Source: Piezodorus guildinii (lineage: Eukaryota; Arthropoda; Insecta; Hemiptera; Pentatomidae). From it: a stretch of DNA of 64,000 nucleotides. The stretch spans positions 17,862,635 to 17,926,634 of the forward strand of contig CM041294.1 in NCBI GenBank assembly GCA_023052935.1. Direction: 5' to 3'. The notes below the pieces were generated by a model. The model did no database searches. It had not been told where the DNA came from and saw only the letters and a list, made by a program, of their open reading frames with translations. Shown here piece by piece: positions 55,298 through 64,000 of this stretch; within the stretch, counting starts at the first letter, position 1, and every line of letters starts with the position of its first letter. The position numbers and the translations under genes are program-made.

Positions 55298-55890
55298 GAG
55301 AAGAGTCGAGATCCATCTACAAGAAGAGGAGCAGAGATCCGTCGGGAGTCAGAGAGCAGCTGGAGGATGAAGCCTAGACTGATTCCACCTTCGCCAGGCG
55401 CATAAGAGTTTTTAAGTTATTTCCTTATTGTAATATTTGTTTGGCGAGGTTAACTGTAATGTCCCTCAGTATTCTCAGGCAGTCTGTTGGTGATCAGAGT
55501 GCAACCACAGCAGAGCCGACTCGCTGGGGTATGAATCTCGGGACAAATTCCATCACCAGCAGCTGTGTTTTAAAGGTAACTTTTTACTGTTATATTGTAT
55601 GGCAAAGATTATTTACAAATCTCTCAGTATTCTCAGTCATAGAGTAGGGCCTTATGTAAATATATTGTATATGTTCAAGCTAATTTAAATAATAATGCCA
55701 TTTATTGAAACCTGATTAATTTAATATTCTCCTGTATGCAACCTACTGGGATCGGTAAACACGATAACTTTGGAAAACGACTCCCATGGTTCAAAAAATT
55801 GTAGTATATAAATACATTTTATATATTAATTAATACTGTTTCGATGGTACCGCTGCCTTAGAAAAACAACCGGTCAAAAACATAGCAATA
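55298..55890 (+). mobile_element. Repeat family J, copy 1 (coding tail plus 3' untranslated region)
   Basis: Matches 57060-57510: atccatctacaagaagagga, gagagcagctggaggatga, ttcaccttcgccag, aatgtccctcagtattctca, cggtaaacacgata, taccgctgccttagaaaa and caaaaacatagcaata. The shared frame ends ESSW...LIPPSPGA-stop. This copy is shorter at its 5' end than copy 2, as expected for a LINE-type element. The protein is not recognised. Confidence 0.6.
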
Positions 55891-56363
55891 TTTACAATAT
55901 TCATTATCCTTTTATTTAATAAGTTTTATTTAAAAAAAATATAAACGTCTCCTCACTTTTTTACCATATTATAACTTTTTACTCTTATCAGTATATTTTC
56001 ATATATTTCGTACAGTACAAGAATGTATTGGGGTCGTAAAAGTTTTCAAAATGTATTTTCAATTTATATGGTCCTTTGGTTTAAAAAAACAAAGGATCTG
56101 TGTAAGTCTGTGTGTATGATAAATCTAAATTGAAGATGGAAAGTCTAACGATATTGAAATTTCATATTTATGATAAATATAAGCTCGGATGAAACAAGAT
56201 TTTCATCGAAACCGACCAACCAGAATTGCCACATTTATAATTACTGTTATTATTTCTATACTATTATATTTTATCTTTCTTTTATTATTCAGCTCTATCT
56301 TAGTAATAGAAAGATACATCTGGGTCAAAAAGAGTCAAAAAATATAAGATTAAATTAAATTAT
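55891..56363. other. Unannotated stretch
   Basis: AT-rich. 56050-56200 vaguely recalls the D microsatellite end (aaaggatctgtgtaagtctg, gaaatttcatattta, gatgaaacaag) but is too diverged to call. Confidence 0.35.
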
Positions 56364-56640
56364 GGATCACCTGTAGCACGCTGGCTAGCTTGAGAGCCTT
56401 CTATGCCAAAGGTACGGGTTCAAACCCGTAGGTGGTCCTTTTAATGGGAGTAAAAAATCCTTAGTTAAGCCGTCCTCCGGAAGGGAGGTAAAGAGGTGGT
56501 ACCGAGCCTGTGCGATGTCAGGTACTCGTTAAAGATCTTTGTCCTAATTATACTTGGTTAGACAAAATTTAGGGCTCCCACTGTAGCATCGTCCGATTAA
56601 CCAAAGTAGCATAAAGTGACGTAGAAATTAAAATTGAACA
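56364..56640 (+). mobile_element. SINE S1 (tRNA-derived head)
   Basis: The head ggatcacctgtagcacgctg through a B-box-like gggttcaaac to ggtggtcc has a pairing acceptor-like stem, GGATCAC with GTGGTCC. The spacing in the T arm is off, so it is tRNA-derived and not a tRNA. The body contains gccgtcctccggaaggg, agcctgtgcgatgtcaggta, cgttaaagatc, gggctcccactgtagcatcg and agtagcataaagtgacgt. A minus-strand copy is at 59350-59620. Confidence 0.85.
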
Positions 56641-56759
56641 AAAACGAGTAAAAATACAAAAAAATGATTGACCCCTTGTACCAATCAAGGCGATATACTG
56701 TAATGTATTGAGGATACTGAGGGGAGTTCATAATTAAATAATTTTAATATTAAACAATT

Positions 56760-57510
56760 AATGATAACGAACCTTTGTCGGCCAAACATCAAAAGGTGTT
56801 TACCTAGCCCCCTAGATTTCCCATCGGTATGGGCCCCCCAGCGGTACCAGAGACCCCTGGTAGTTTCCTACAGCGGCAGCCTACAAGAATATTAAGGGTG
56901 GTCGAAAGATAAAAATAAGATCACAAGGACTGTACCGCCAACCGGGTACTTCCCATGTCAGCCCACACGAGGTGACGAGGATGGGAGAGAAGATTCGTAG
57001 GGGAGTCTTATTCGAACCAGGAGTTAGTCAAGTTTTACCCTCAGGAAGAGTGAGTCGGGTTCCATCTACAAGAAGAGGAGGTGGCCGTCGGGGTTCTGAG
57101 AGCAGCTGGGAGGATGATGCCAAGAAAGGGGACCTAAGACTGATTTCACCTTCGCCAGCCGGTTAAGTGTTTCAAAGGTATATTGTTATTTGTAATATTG
57201 TATGGCAAAAGTAGTAGTAGAGAAAATGTCCCTCAGTATTCTCAATCAGAGTTTTAGGCAATATGTGAATATAATGATATGTGTAAATTAATAATTATAG
57301 TAATGTATTCATTGAATCTTGTTTACTTTAATCTTACCCTGCATGCCACCTATTGGATTGGTAAACACGATACCTTTGGAAAGGAGATCCATGGTATCAT
57401 TAAATATAGTTTATATATTGACTAAATATAGTAAGTAAGCTAGTTTTTGAAGCTACCGCTGCCTTAGAAAAGCAGCCGGTTAAAAACATAGCAATACCCT
57501 ACAGTTGACC
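56760..57510 (+). mobile_element. Repeat family J, copy 2 (longer)
   Basis: An open frame from 56972 (or upstream) to 57166 reads GEKIRRGVLFEPGVSQVLPS, RVSRVPSTRRGGGRRGSESS and ends LISPSPAG-stop. The end is shared with copy 1. The stretch before it (56790-56960) is GC-richer than the surroundings. The 3' untranslated part ends accgctgccttagaaaagca and ccggttaaaaacatagcaat. Likely the 3' end of an unidentified retroelement. Confidence 0.6.
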
Positions 57511-57950
57511 GGAAAATAACTCATCATATACACGTACAGCGATTGATTTAAGGTAAGATCAAATGAAGGAATAAGAGCTCTGAGATAAAGAAACATGAGT
57601 ATATTCAAAAATATAAGTTATTAGAAACAAACATCAATCTTTCAAACTGTTATAAGTGAACAAAAAAATAACTTTCAAAGGACTCTATGATTTTCAAGGC
57701 ATACGATATAACATAAATATTATGTTCAAAATCTTTATAAGGTTGGTATAGGGGATATGTAAGCCAAACTGAGATAGGCCGATATTTACGAGACTGAGGT
57801 TCCCAAGGCACCACTACTTCAGGTGTAATCTCTTCAGTGTCAGAGATACCGCTGTGTCGCTTCCTTCGGGAGGCTGCGGAAGGAACGTTCGTCTTAAAAG
57901 ATTTAAAAAAAAATACGTTTAACAGATGTCAGATTATCAATAAAATAAAG
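57511..57950. other. Unannotated stretch
   Basis: No supported feature. 57840-57900 (cttccttcgggaggctgcgg) has a short imperfect inverted repeat only. Confidence 0.4.
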
Positions 57951-58851
57951 AATCTGGTGCGGGCAACACACGACTTTTATTTACCTCCATTTTTAAAATC
58001 AATGAAAGAATTTTCAAAAACACTTAGAGATAAAGATACGTAAAACTATTAAAGAATTAATTAAATTGAATTTATATAGAAACATGTGTTTTATTAAAAA
58101 ATCTATTATATTGTTATCTAAAATAATCAGTTTCTTTTATCTTCTTTTCATCACACACTATTAACATTTACAAGTTTGTGCATTAGATAATATTTATTCT
58201 ATCTAAAATATTTAGCTTTCAAACGGTATTATACGCGTATATTACTGTTCTTATGTTCAAAAATAAACAAATGCATTAAAAAAATATTTTTTTCATTTTT
58301 CTCCTTTAGTTGCATTTAAAATTCGCTTAACTTGCATATTTACCTGTTTTTTATCAGTGGTAACAAGATAATATACATATTTTTATATAATCTACAAAAT
58401 TAAAGGTACTTCAGAGAAATGAAATTTAAAATGTCGGCATTTATGCCTGTCAGACCATTTTAATCAGAATGAAACCTACATGATATTAAAGCCAGTTAAA
58501 TTTTACATCGATATAGCATAATCGAGTATAATTAAAATCGTCGGAACCGTTTTCGACAAAATCAAAAAAAGGTGCAAAATGCATGGTATAAAGTGGCTCT
58601 TCTGGTAAGCTCATTTTGATGAAAAAAGTTTTTTCCCGTCTCGGGTGTATAGTTGTCTTAAATATGAAATTTCAGTTTCATAGGACTTACCGTTTCCGCC
58701 CGGGAGTTACCACACACCCAGACCTTTTTGCGGGACTTGGTTATTTAGACTCAGAGGACCCTAAACCGTGTATTTCCGTTGAAAACTGGAATTCGGAAAT
58801 TTTCACGATCGCAATACTCCCCATACTATATATAGTAATTGAAAGTAAAAA
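57951..58851 (+). mobile_element. Dispersed element D, copy f
   Basis: Starts aatctggtgcgggcaacaca, ends tagtaattgaaagtaaaaa. The CA block is reduced to ccacacaccca (58709-58720). Otherwise full length and colinear with copy a. Confidence 0.9.
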
Positions 58852-59349
58852 ATTAATATATTATTTTATAATTAAGCAATGACAGTAGCTATATAGTAAA
58901 ACTCAGAGACCATGTTGACATATGTGGTTTTATTGGGATAAAAATAATGTAAAACGTTTTCTTTTTAAATAAACCTCTATCAGATAGAACCACAATACCA
59001 ATCTTTACGTATTACATTTTAGTAATATTCAAAAGTTTCAATGTGATATTTCACACACCTTTTATATATTTTTTTCGATATTATGAAAATATGTAAATAA
59101 TTAATCATTGATTTTAATTTTTTTCCCATTTTATTTTCATTATTATATTTTCAGATAGTGATTTTTTATAACAGGACTCTACGATTAAACTGAATTATTT
59201 CGATCACATTAATGACTCTTAATAGAAGGGGCGGGTAAGCAAATTAAAAAAGTATTGATTTTTTTTTTTTTTTACCCACGTAATGTACATGACATAATTG
59301 ACTTGTCTGTATTGCTAATATTCTTTTAGGTTTTGTTTTGTTTATTTAT
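58852..59349. other. Unannotated stretch
   Basis: AT-rich spacer, with a T-run at 59261-59272. No supported feature. Confidence 0.4.
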
Positions 59350-59620
59350 TTAACGTCACTTTATGCTACTATGGCTAATCGGACGATGCTACAGTGGGAG
59401 TCCTAAATTTTGCCTATCCAAGTTTTATTAGGATATGGATCTTTAACGAGTACCTGACATCGCACACGCTCGGGACCACCTTTTAACGTCCCCTCCGAAG
59501 AACGGCGTAACTAAGGATTTTTTACTCCCATTAAAAAATACTATGACCACCTGCGAGTTTGAACCCGTGACCTTTGGCATAGGAGGCTGTTATCCTAGCC
59601 AACCAGCTACAAGTGATCCC
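59350..59620 (-). mobile_element. SINE S1, minus-strand copy
   Basis: Reverse complement matches 56364-56640 along its whole length: the head gggatcacttgtagctggtt with B-box-like cacgggttcaaac, the body with cgtcccctccgaagaacg-type and cacgctcgggaccacc blocks in complement, and the end taacgtcactttatgctact. Confidence 0.85.
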
Positions 59621-59859
59621 AATCCGCTTAGGTACAATCTGGCCCAAAATAGTTGATCATTTTTTAAGTGCAGAAATATGAATTATGTAGTACATTTAAT
59701 TGAGACTTATAAATAAGCAGTCAAATATATAGATAATTAACTTTATCTTTCTGTTATGTTAACAGTAATTAATAAAGTGAAATTTTTCCTTTTTAAACTC
59801 TATTTTTTTATTTTTGTCCTACATTTTCGGCTAGTTTAACTTCTACCAAACAAAGGAGT

Positions 59860-59990
59860 TGAGCTTTGGGGTTGTACTTAATCATCGCATTCTCTCGTAT
59901 GAAGTCCTTTACAATCAGCCCGAAATCCTTAAAAATACTCAATGTTTCTCTTTTATCCCGAATCATTTCTTCAATCTTATTTCTCCTAAT
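59860..59990 (+). pseudogene. Relic of family B LINE
   Basis: aaaggagttgagctttgggg (G-V-E-L-W-G), atcgcattctctcgta and ctcaatgtttctcttttatc match the stretch YGVELWGSTKPSNSxRIQSL...LNAPYF of family B. Frameshifts throughout. Confidence 0.6.
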
Positions 59991-60194
59991 GTGTGTTCTT
60001 GTTTAACAGTCACCGGTGGCCCGCACTAGTCTGTCTTATCGGGCGACGTGTACCATAGGTGATACGCATTCGATTGAGTTATTAGACGTTGAAAATTAAA
60101 ATAATAAAAAATTAATGTTTCTTTATTATTTATACTTTTTAATAATTATTATGATTAATAACGCGTTATGTAACGCGCTAGATGAAACGCAGCT

Positions 60195-60737
60195 TAATTC
60201 GATCGTCACCTTACAGCGGAAAACATGAAAATCAGTATGAACCCGTTAATATTCTTCTATTATATTCAGTCGCCGCTAAAACTCGATGCCCAGCCTTGGC
60301 CTCCACCAACCGTTCCAATCTTGTGCAGCCTCCACTCAGCTCTTCATTCCCACATGATCTGGCATCCATCACTAGTCACACGGTAACTACCGAAGATGAG
60401 ATCTTCCTCAACGCCTTGTTCTCTGAACCACCTCAGTAACAATTTTCTTCGGAATATCGTTCTCAGCTATTCCAGCGTGTCAAGCTCAGTTCAATCTATT
60501 GAGATTCATGTTAATGTCAACCACATGTAGTTCTTCAAATGAATCTTTTGAGTTCCTGATTAGTCTGACGTCTTCATACTAGGTCAATCTTCAGGGCTCC
60601 AAAGATTATACGCAGAATCTTCTTTTCAAAGACCTAATTAGATTCTGCTTGCCTGTTCTGGGGACAGTCTATGTTTCTGAGTAATGACCGGATAATGGTT
60701 CTATGCATTAGAATCTTTGTTTTCTGGTTAAAGCAAT
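60195..60737 (-). pseudogene. RTE-like LINE, C-terminal fragment
   Basis: Minus strand: ALTRKTKILMHRTIIRSLLR (60737-60665), then QAESN-stop and FEKKILRIIFGALK (60645-60600), and further on a tail like LVMDARSCGN and LERLVEAKAGHRVL (60370-60255). These match the YKT-x-I-x-P...FE-x-K-(V/I)LR-I-(I/F)GP...V-x-EAKA pattern of RTE-type proteins (compare 46085-46735). A plus-strand frame at 60182-60439 is a shadow of this region. Confidence 0.7.
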
Positions 60738-60885
60738 TTTTACTTTCACTTACTATATATAGTAAGGAGAAGTATTGCGACCGTGAAAATTTTCGAATTC
60801 CAGTTTTCAACGGAAATACACATTTCAGGGTTCCCTGAGTCCAAATAACCAAGTCCCGCAAAAAGGTCTGTGCGTGTTTGCGTGT

Positions 60886-60929
<44 letters not shown>

Positions 60930-61685
60930 AAACTCCCGGCCGGAAACGGTAAGTGTTGTGAAACTGAAATTTCATATTTAAGACAAATATACGCCCGAGG
61001 CGTTACAAAACCTTTTTCATCAAAACGCGCTTACCAGAAGAGCCTTTATACCATGCATTTTGCACCTTTTACCGATTTTCTCGAAAACGGTTCCGACGAA
61101 TTTGATTAAACTCGCTATATCGATGTAAAATTTAATGGGCTTTAATATCATGCAGGTTTCATTCGGATTAAAATGGTCTGACAGGGCTTAAATGCCCATA
61201 TTTTAAATTTTCTTTCTCTAAAGTACCTTTAATTTTGTTGATTCTATAAAAATAACTATATTATCTTGTTACCACTGATGAAAAACAGGTTAATATCTAA
61301 ATTTAATAAATTCGATACCCAACTAAAGGAGAAAACAGAAAAACTATTTGTTTAATGCAATTTTTCGTTTTTTAATATAAGAGCAGTGATAGACATGTAT
61401 GATATACCGTTGGAAAGCTAAAGATTTTAGAAAAATATTATCTCATACACAAGCTTTTTAAAAGTTAATAGAGAGTGATGAAAAGAAGATAAAACTAACT
61501 GATTATTTTAGATAATAATATAATAGATTTTTTTAATAAAAACATTTTTCTATAGAAATTCAATTTAATTAATTCTTTAATGGTTCCACTAATCTTTATA
61601 TCTAACTGTATTTGAAAATTCTTTAATTGATTCAAACAACAGGCGTAAGTGAGTGAAAGTCGTTTGTTGCCCGCACCAGATTTTT
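60738..61685 (-). mobile_element. Dispersed element D, copy g
   Basis: Left end tttttactttcacttactat, TG microsatellite 60867-60928, right end gtgaaagtcgtttgttgccc and gcaccagattttt. Full length. Confidence 0.9.
60867..60928 (+). repeat. TG microsatellite inside D copy g
   Basis: About 30 TG units with a few early interruptions. Confidence 0.92.
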
Positions 61686-62339
61686 AATAATATACCGGAA
61701 TTTACTTAATGTATTTATTATTTCATTTAATAATTTAATTAAATTCATTTACAAAAGAATTTAACCATACCTATTAATTTCTTTAATGCCTTTTACCGAT
61801 TTTGGTAATTCCTAAACCTAAATTCTTGTGAATATTGCAATAAATACATAACCGTGAATAACTAACGAAAGCTTGCGGGTTTTGAATTAAGTTAACAGGT
61901 GATCCGGAAGAGACTACCTTAATGTAGTTCCTCTAACGGCCAATACCGCTACTAGTGCAAACTGATACCATTAAATTAATTCGGTTAGAGGAAGGTTTTT
62001 CAACTAGTTGGAAAGCCAGCAACGCACTTAATCAAATTGAAACCGACACATAGGATTGATTAAGCTGCCCTGGGATGAGAGAGGGGAGGCCTAGGTATCC
62101 ATTTCAGCCGGAGAGCACTACTTCAACTTGCGGCCAATTTCATTAAGTTCTAAGCACCTCGCGCATCTGTCGTATTCTTAAATAGGTTAGCGAGTGCCTT
62201 CTAGTTCCTCTCAGGGCGATAGCTCCATCTCCATATACTCACTATTCGATAAAGTCAATACAGTAGTATTCTAAAATTCCTATTTATACAATTAAAGAGA
62301 TATAGATTTTATACTCAATATTCCTAACTTTCGAAAAAT
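61686..62339. other. Unannotated stretch
   Basis: 61860-62240 is less AT-rich than the surroundings, with no coding frame and no match elsewhere in the window. Confidence 0.4.
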
Positions 62340-63213
62340 ACTCTTTAACTATATATAGTAAGGGAAAGTATTGCGATAGTTAAGATTTTCGAATTCCAGT
62401 TTTCAACGGAAATACACATTTTTATGGTCCCCAGAGTCCAAATAACCAAGTCCCGCAAAAGGGCCTCTGTGTGTGTGTGTGTGTGTGGTAACTCCTGGGC
62501 GGAAAGGTAAGTCCAATGAAACTGAAATTTCATATTTCAGACAAATATACGCCCGAGGCGTTACAAAACCTGAGCTTATGAGCTTACGACTTAGTATCGA
62601 CTTTTTCGATTTTCTCAAAAATGATTCCGACGATTTTGATTAAACTCGCTATATCGTTGTAAAATTTAATGAGCCTTAATATCATGTAGGTTTCATTCTG
62701 ATTAAAATGGTATGACAGGGCTTTAATGCCGATATATTTAATTTTCATTCTCTAAAGTACCTTTAATTTCGTAGATTCTATAAAAATAACTATATTATCT
62801 TATTAGGATTGATAAATAACAGCTAAATATGCATGTTGAGGGAATTTGAAAAACAACTAAAGGAGAAAACTGAAAAAATATGTTTTTAATGCAATTTTTT
62901 GCTTTTTATCTTAAGAACAGTAATATATATGTACAATATACCTTTGAAAAGTTAAAAATTTTAGAAAAAATATTTCATACACAACTTTTTAAAAGTTAAT
63001 AGAGAGTGATGAAGAGCCGATAAAACTGAGTGATTATTCTAGATGATAATGTAATAGATTTTTTTAATAAAACACATGTTTCTATAGAATTTCCATTTAA
63101 TTAATTCTTTAATGGTTTCACTCATTTTTATCTCAAACTGTTTTTGAAAATTCTTTAATCGATTCTAAAAACGAAGGTAAGTAAAGGTCGTGTGTTGCCC
63201 GCACCAGATTTTT
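62340..63213 (-). mobile_element. Dispersed element D, copy h
   Basis: The left end lacks the outer tttttactttcac and begins at the palindrome (actatatatagtaag). The TG block is at 62467-62488. The right end gtaagtaaaggtcgtgtgtt and gcccgcaccagattttt is complete. More diverged than copies d and e. Confidence 0.87.
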
Positions 63214-63545
63214 TTTCAACATCCAATCTACTACCACTAAGTAATCCAAAAACATTTCTTGATGTTTCTCTCTTTACTGTATCTAGATACATTTTAAGGG
63301 TATTTCTGTTTATCTTTTAATTTATATCGATGTTATCAGACTTGTTATTTCTCCTGACGGTGGAGATTACTTGAATCTTGACATCATCCTTATGCTTTAC
63401 TTTATTCAACACACTAATTTACCACCCCTGAGTTGGTGAAACATCAAGTCTACCAAACTTCAATTATTTTCAAGGAGAAATAAAAAAATAAAATAAAACT
63501 TTCTAATTACAATTATGATGGTGAGGTGCATATATTGTCTTTACA
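63214..63545. other. Unannotated stretch
   Basis: No supported feature. Confidence 0.4.
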
Positions 63546-63547
63546 TT

Positions 63548-63621
<74 letters not shown>
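63548..63621 (+). repeat. TA microsatellite
   Basis: About 36 TA units, not within a D copy. Confidence 0.95.
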
Positions 63622-63625
<4 letters not shown>

Positions 63626-63845
63626 TACATTAAATTAAAATATAACTTTTAGCAATTTCCAGTTGGTTTTAAATCACAAAAATTAACATATTATGCCAAT
63701 TCCTATTAACATAATATTTTAGATTAAAATGACGATTATGTTATTTAATTGAACAATGAATGTTAGGAATAAAGTAACCATTAATTTGATAAGCAGCATT
63801 GGAAGAATTTCAGGTGGCGAGTTGAAGAGATATTAAAAACAAACC

Positions 63846-64000
63846 TTTTTTTTTTATTTTTTATTTATAATAATTTACAACTGTACTAAAGAATACAATA
63901 AGTAAATGTGTAGTATGAAAATAAAAAGTCATGAAAATGTCTTGAGAAAGAACTACCCAGTGGTAGCACTTCACTAACTATTTTAAGGCAGTAGGTCCCG
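63846..64000 (-). mobile_element. Jockey-like LINE (family B-related), 3' end, cut by window edge
   Basis: T-rich start, then attta-aataatttacaactgta and aatacaataagtaaatg, and actacccagtggtagcact further on. These match the minus-strand copy at 38356-38782 (tttacaactgtatttattaa, ctacccattggtagaagt). The coding part continues beyond the window. Confidence 0.8.

Noticed and set aside
56364..56440. tRNA gene on the plus strand
   Set aside because: The acceptor-like stem pairs, but T-arm spacing is wrong and a SINE body follows. A minus-strand copy with the same body exists at 59350-59620.
60182..60439. 85-codon plus-strand frame
   Set aside because: It is antisense to an RTE-like C-terminal fragment that has recognisable motifs.

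Overview
The window is AT-rich eukaryotic DNA, almost certainly from an arthropod and probably an insect. It is built from non-LTR retrotransposons (several Jockey-like families, RTE-like and other LINEs), tRNA-derived SINEs, a mariner remnant, a Penelope-like remnant, a small non-autonomous element present nine times, and one large satellite array. There is no operon structure, plasmid, phage or CRISPR. The only cellular gene I can support is an uninterrupted serpin at 43820-44962. The exact order or species cannot be read from the sequence. Family letters A-J and S1/S2 are labels made for this annotation.

Layout. 1-290 is the 3' end of a Jockey-like LINE (family B). 340-8830 is a diverged copy of the dispersed element D whose middle is replaced by about 81 copies of a 96-bp satellite (640-8440); the monomer resembles an internal part of D. 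8835-16300 holds LINE relics and a second D copy. 16312-28749 is the centrepiece: a LINE of about 4.6 kb (family C, flanked by a 12-bp target-site duplication) into which two Jockey-like LINEs (family A) have jumped, one on each strand, each with its own duplication. Without the inserts, ORF2 of family C reads through as about 1091 codons. Both A copies keep an intact 894-residue ORF2, and the plus-strand copy is complete with an intact ORF1.

28845-43670 is a mosaic: a LINE 3' end with internal tandem repeats, SINEs, a Penelope-like remnant with a hammerhead-ribozyme-like core, D copies, LINE E with a clean 13-bp duplication, decayed Jockey-like copies and a probable solo LTR. The serpin follows. 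45000-64000 is again a mosaic of Jockey, RTE-like and family G fragments, an internally deleted mariner, five more D copies (two in direct tandem), SINEs, a two-copy repeat with a conserved coding tail (family J) and microsatellites.

How parts interact: families A and C carry the coding capacity for retrotransposition. The SINEs and D depend on enzymes supplied elsewhere. Element D appears to be a source of new tandem DNA: a CA/TG microsatellite inside most copies, a TA microsatellite grown from its terminal palindrome in one copy, and the 7.8-kb satellite in another.
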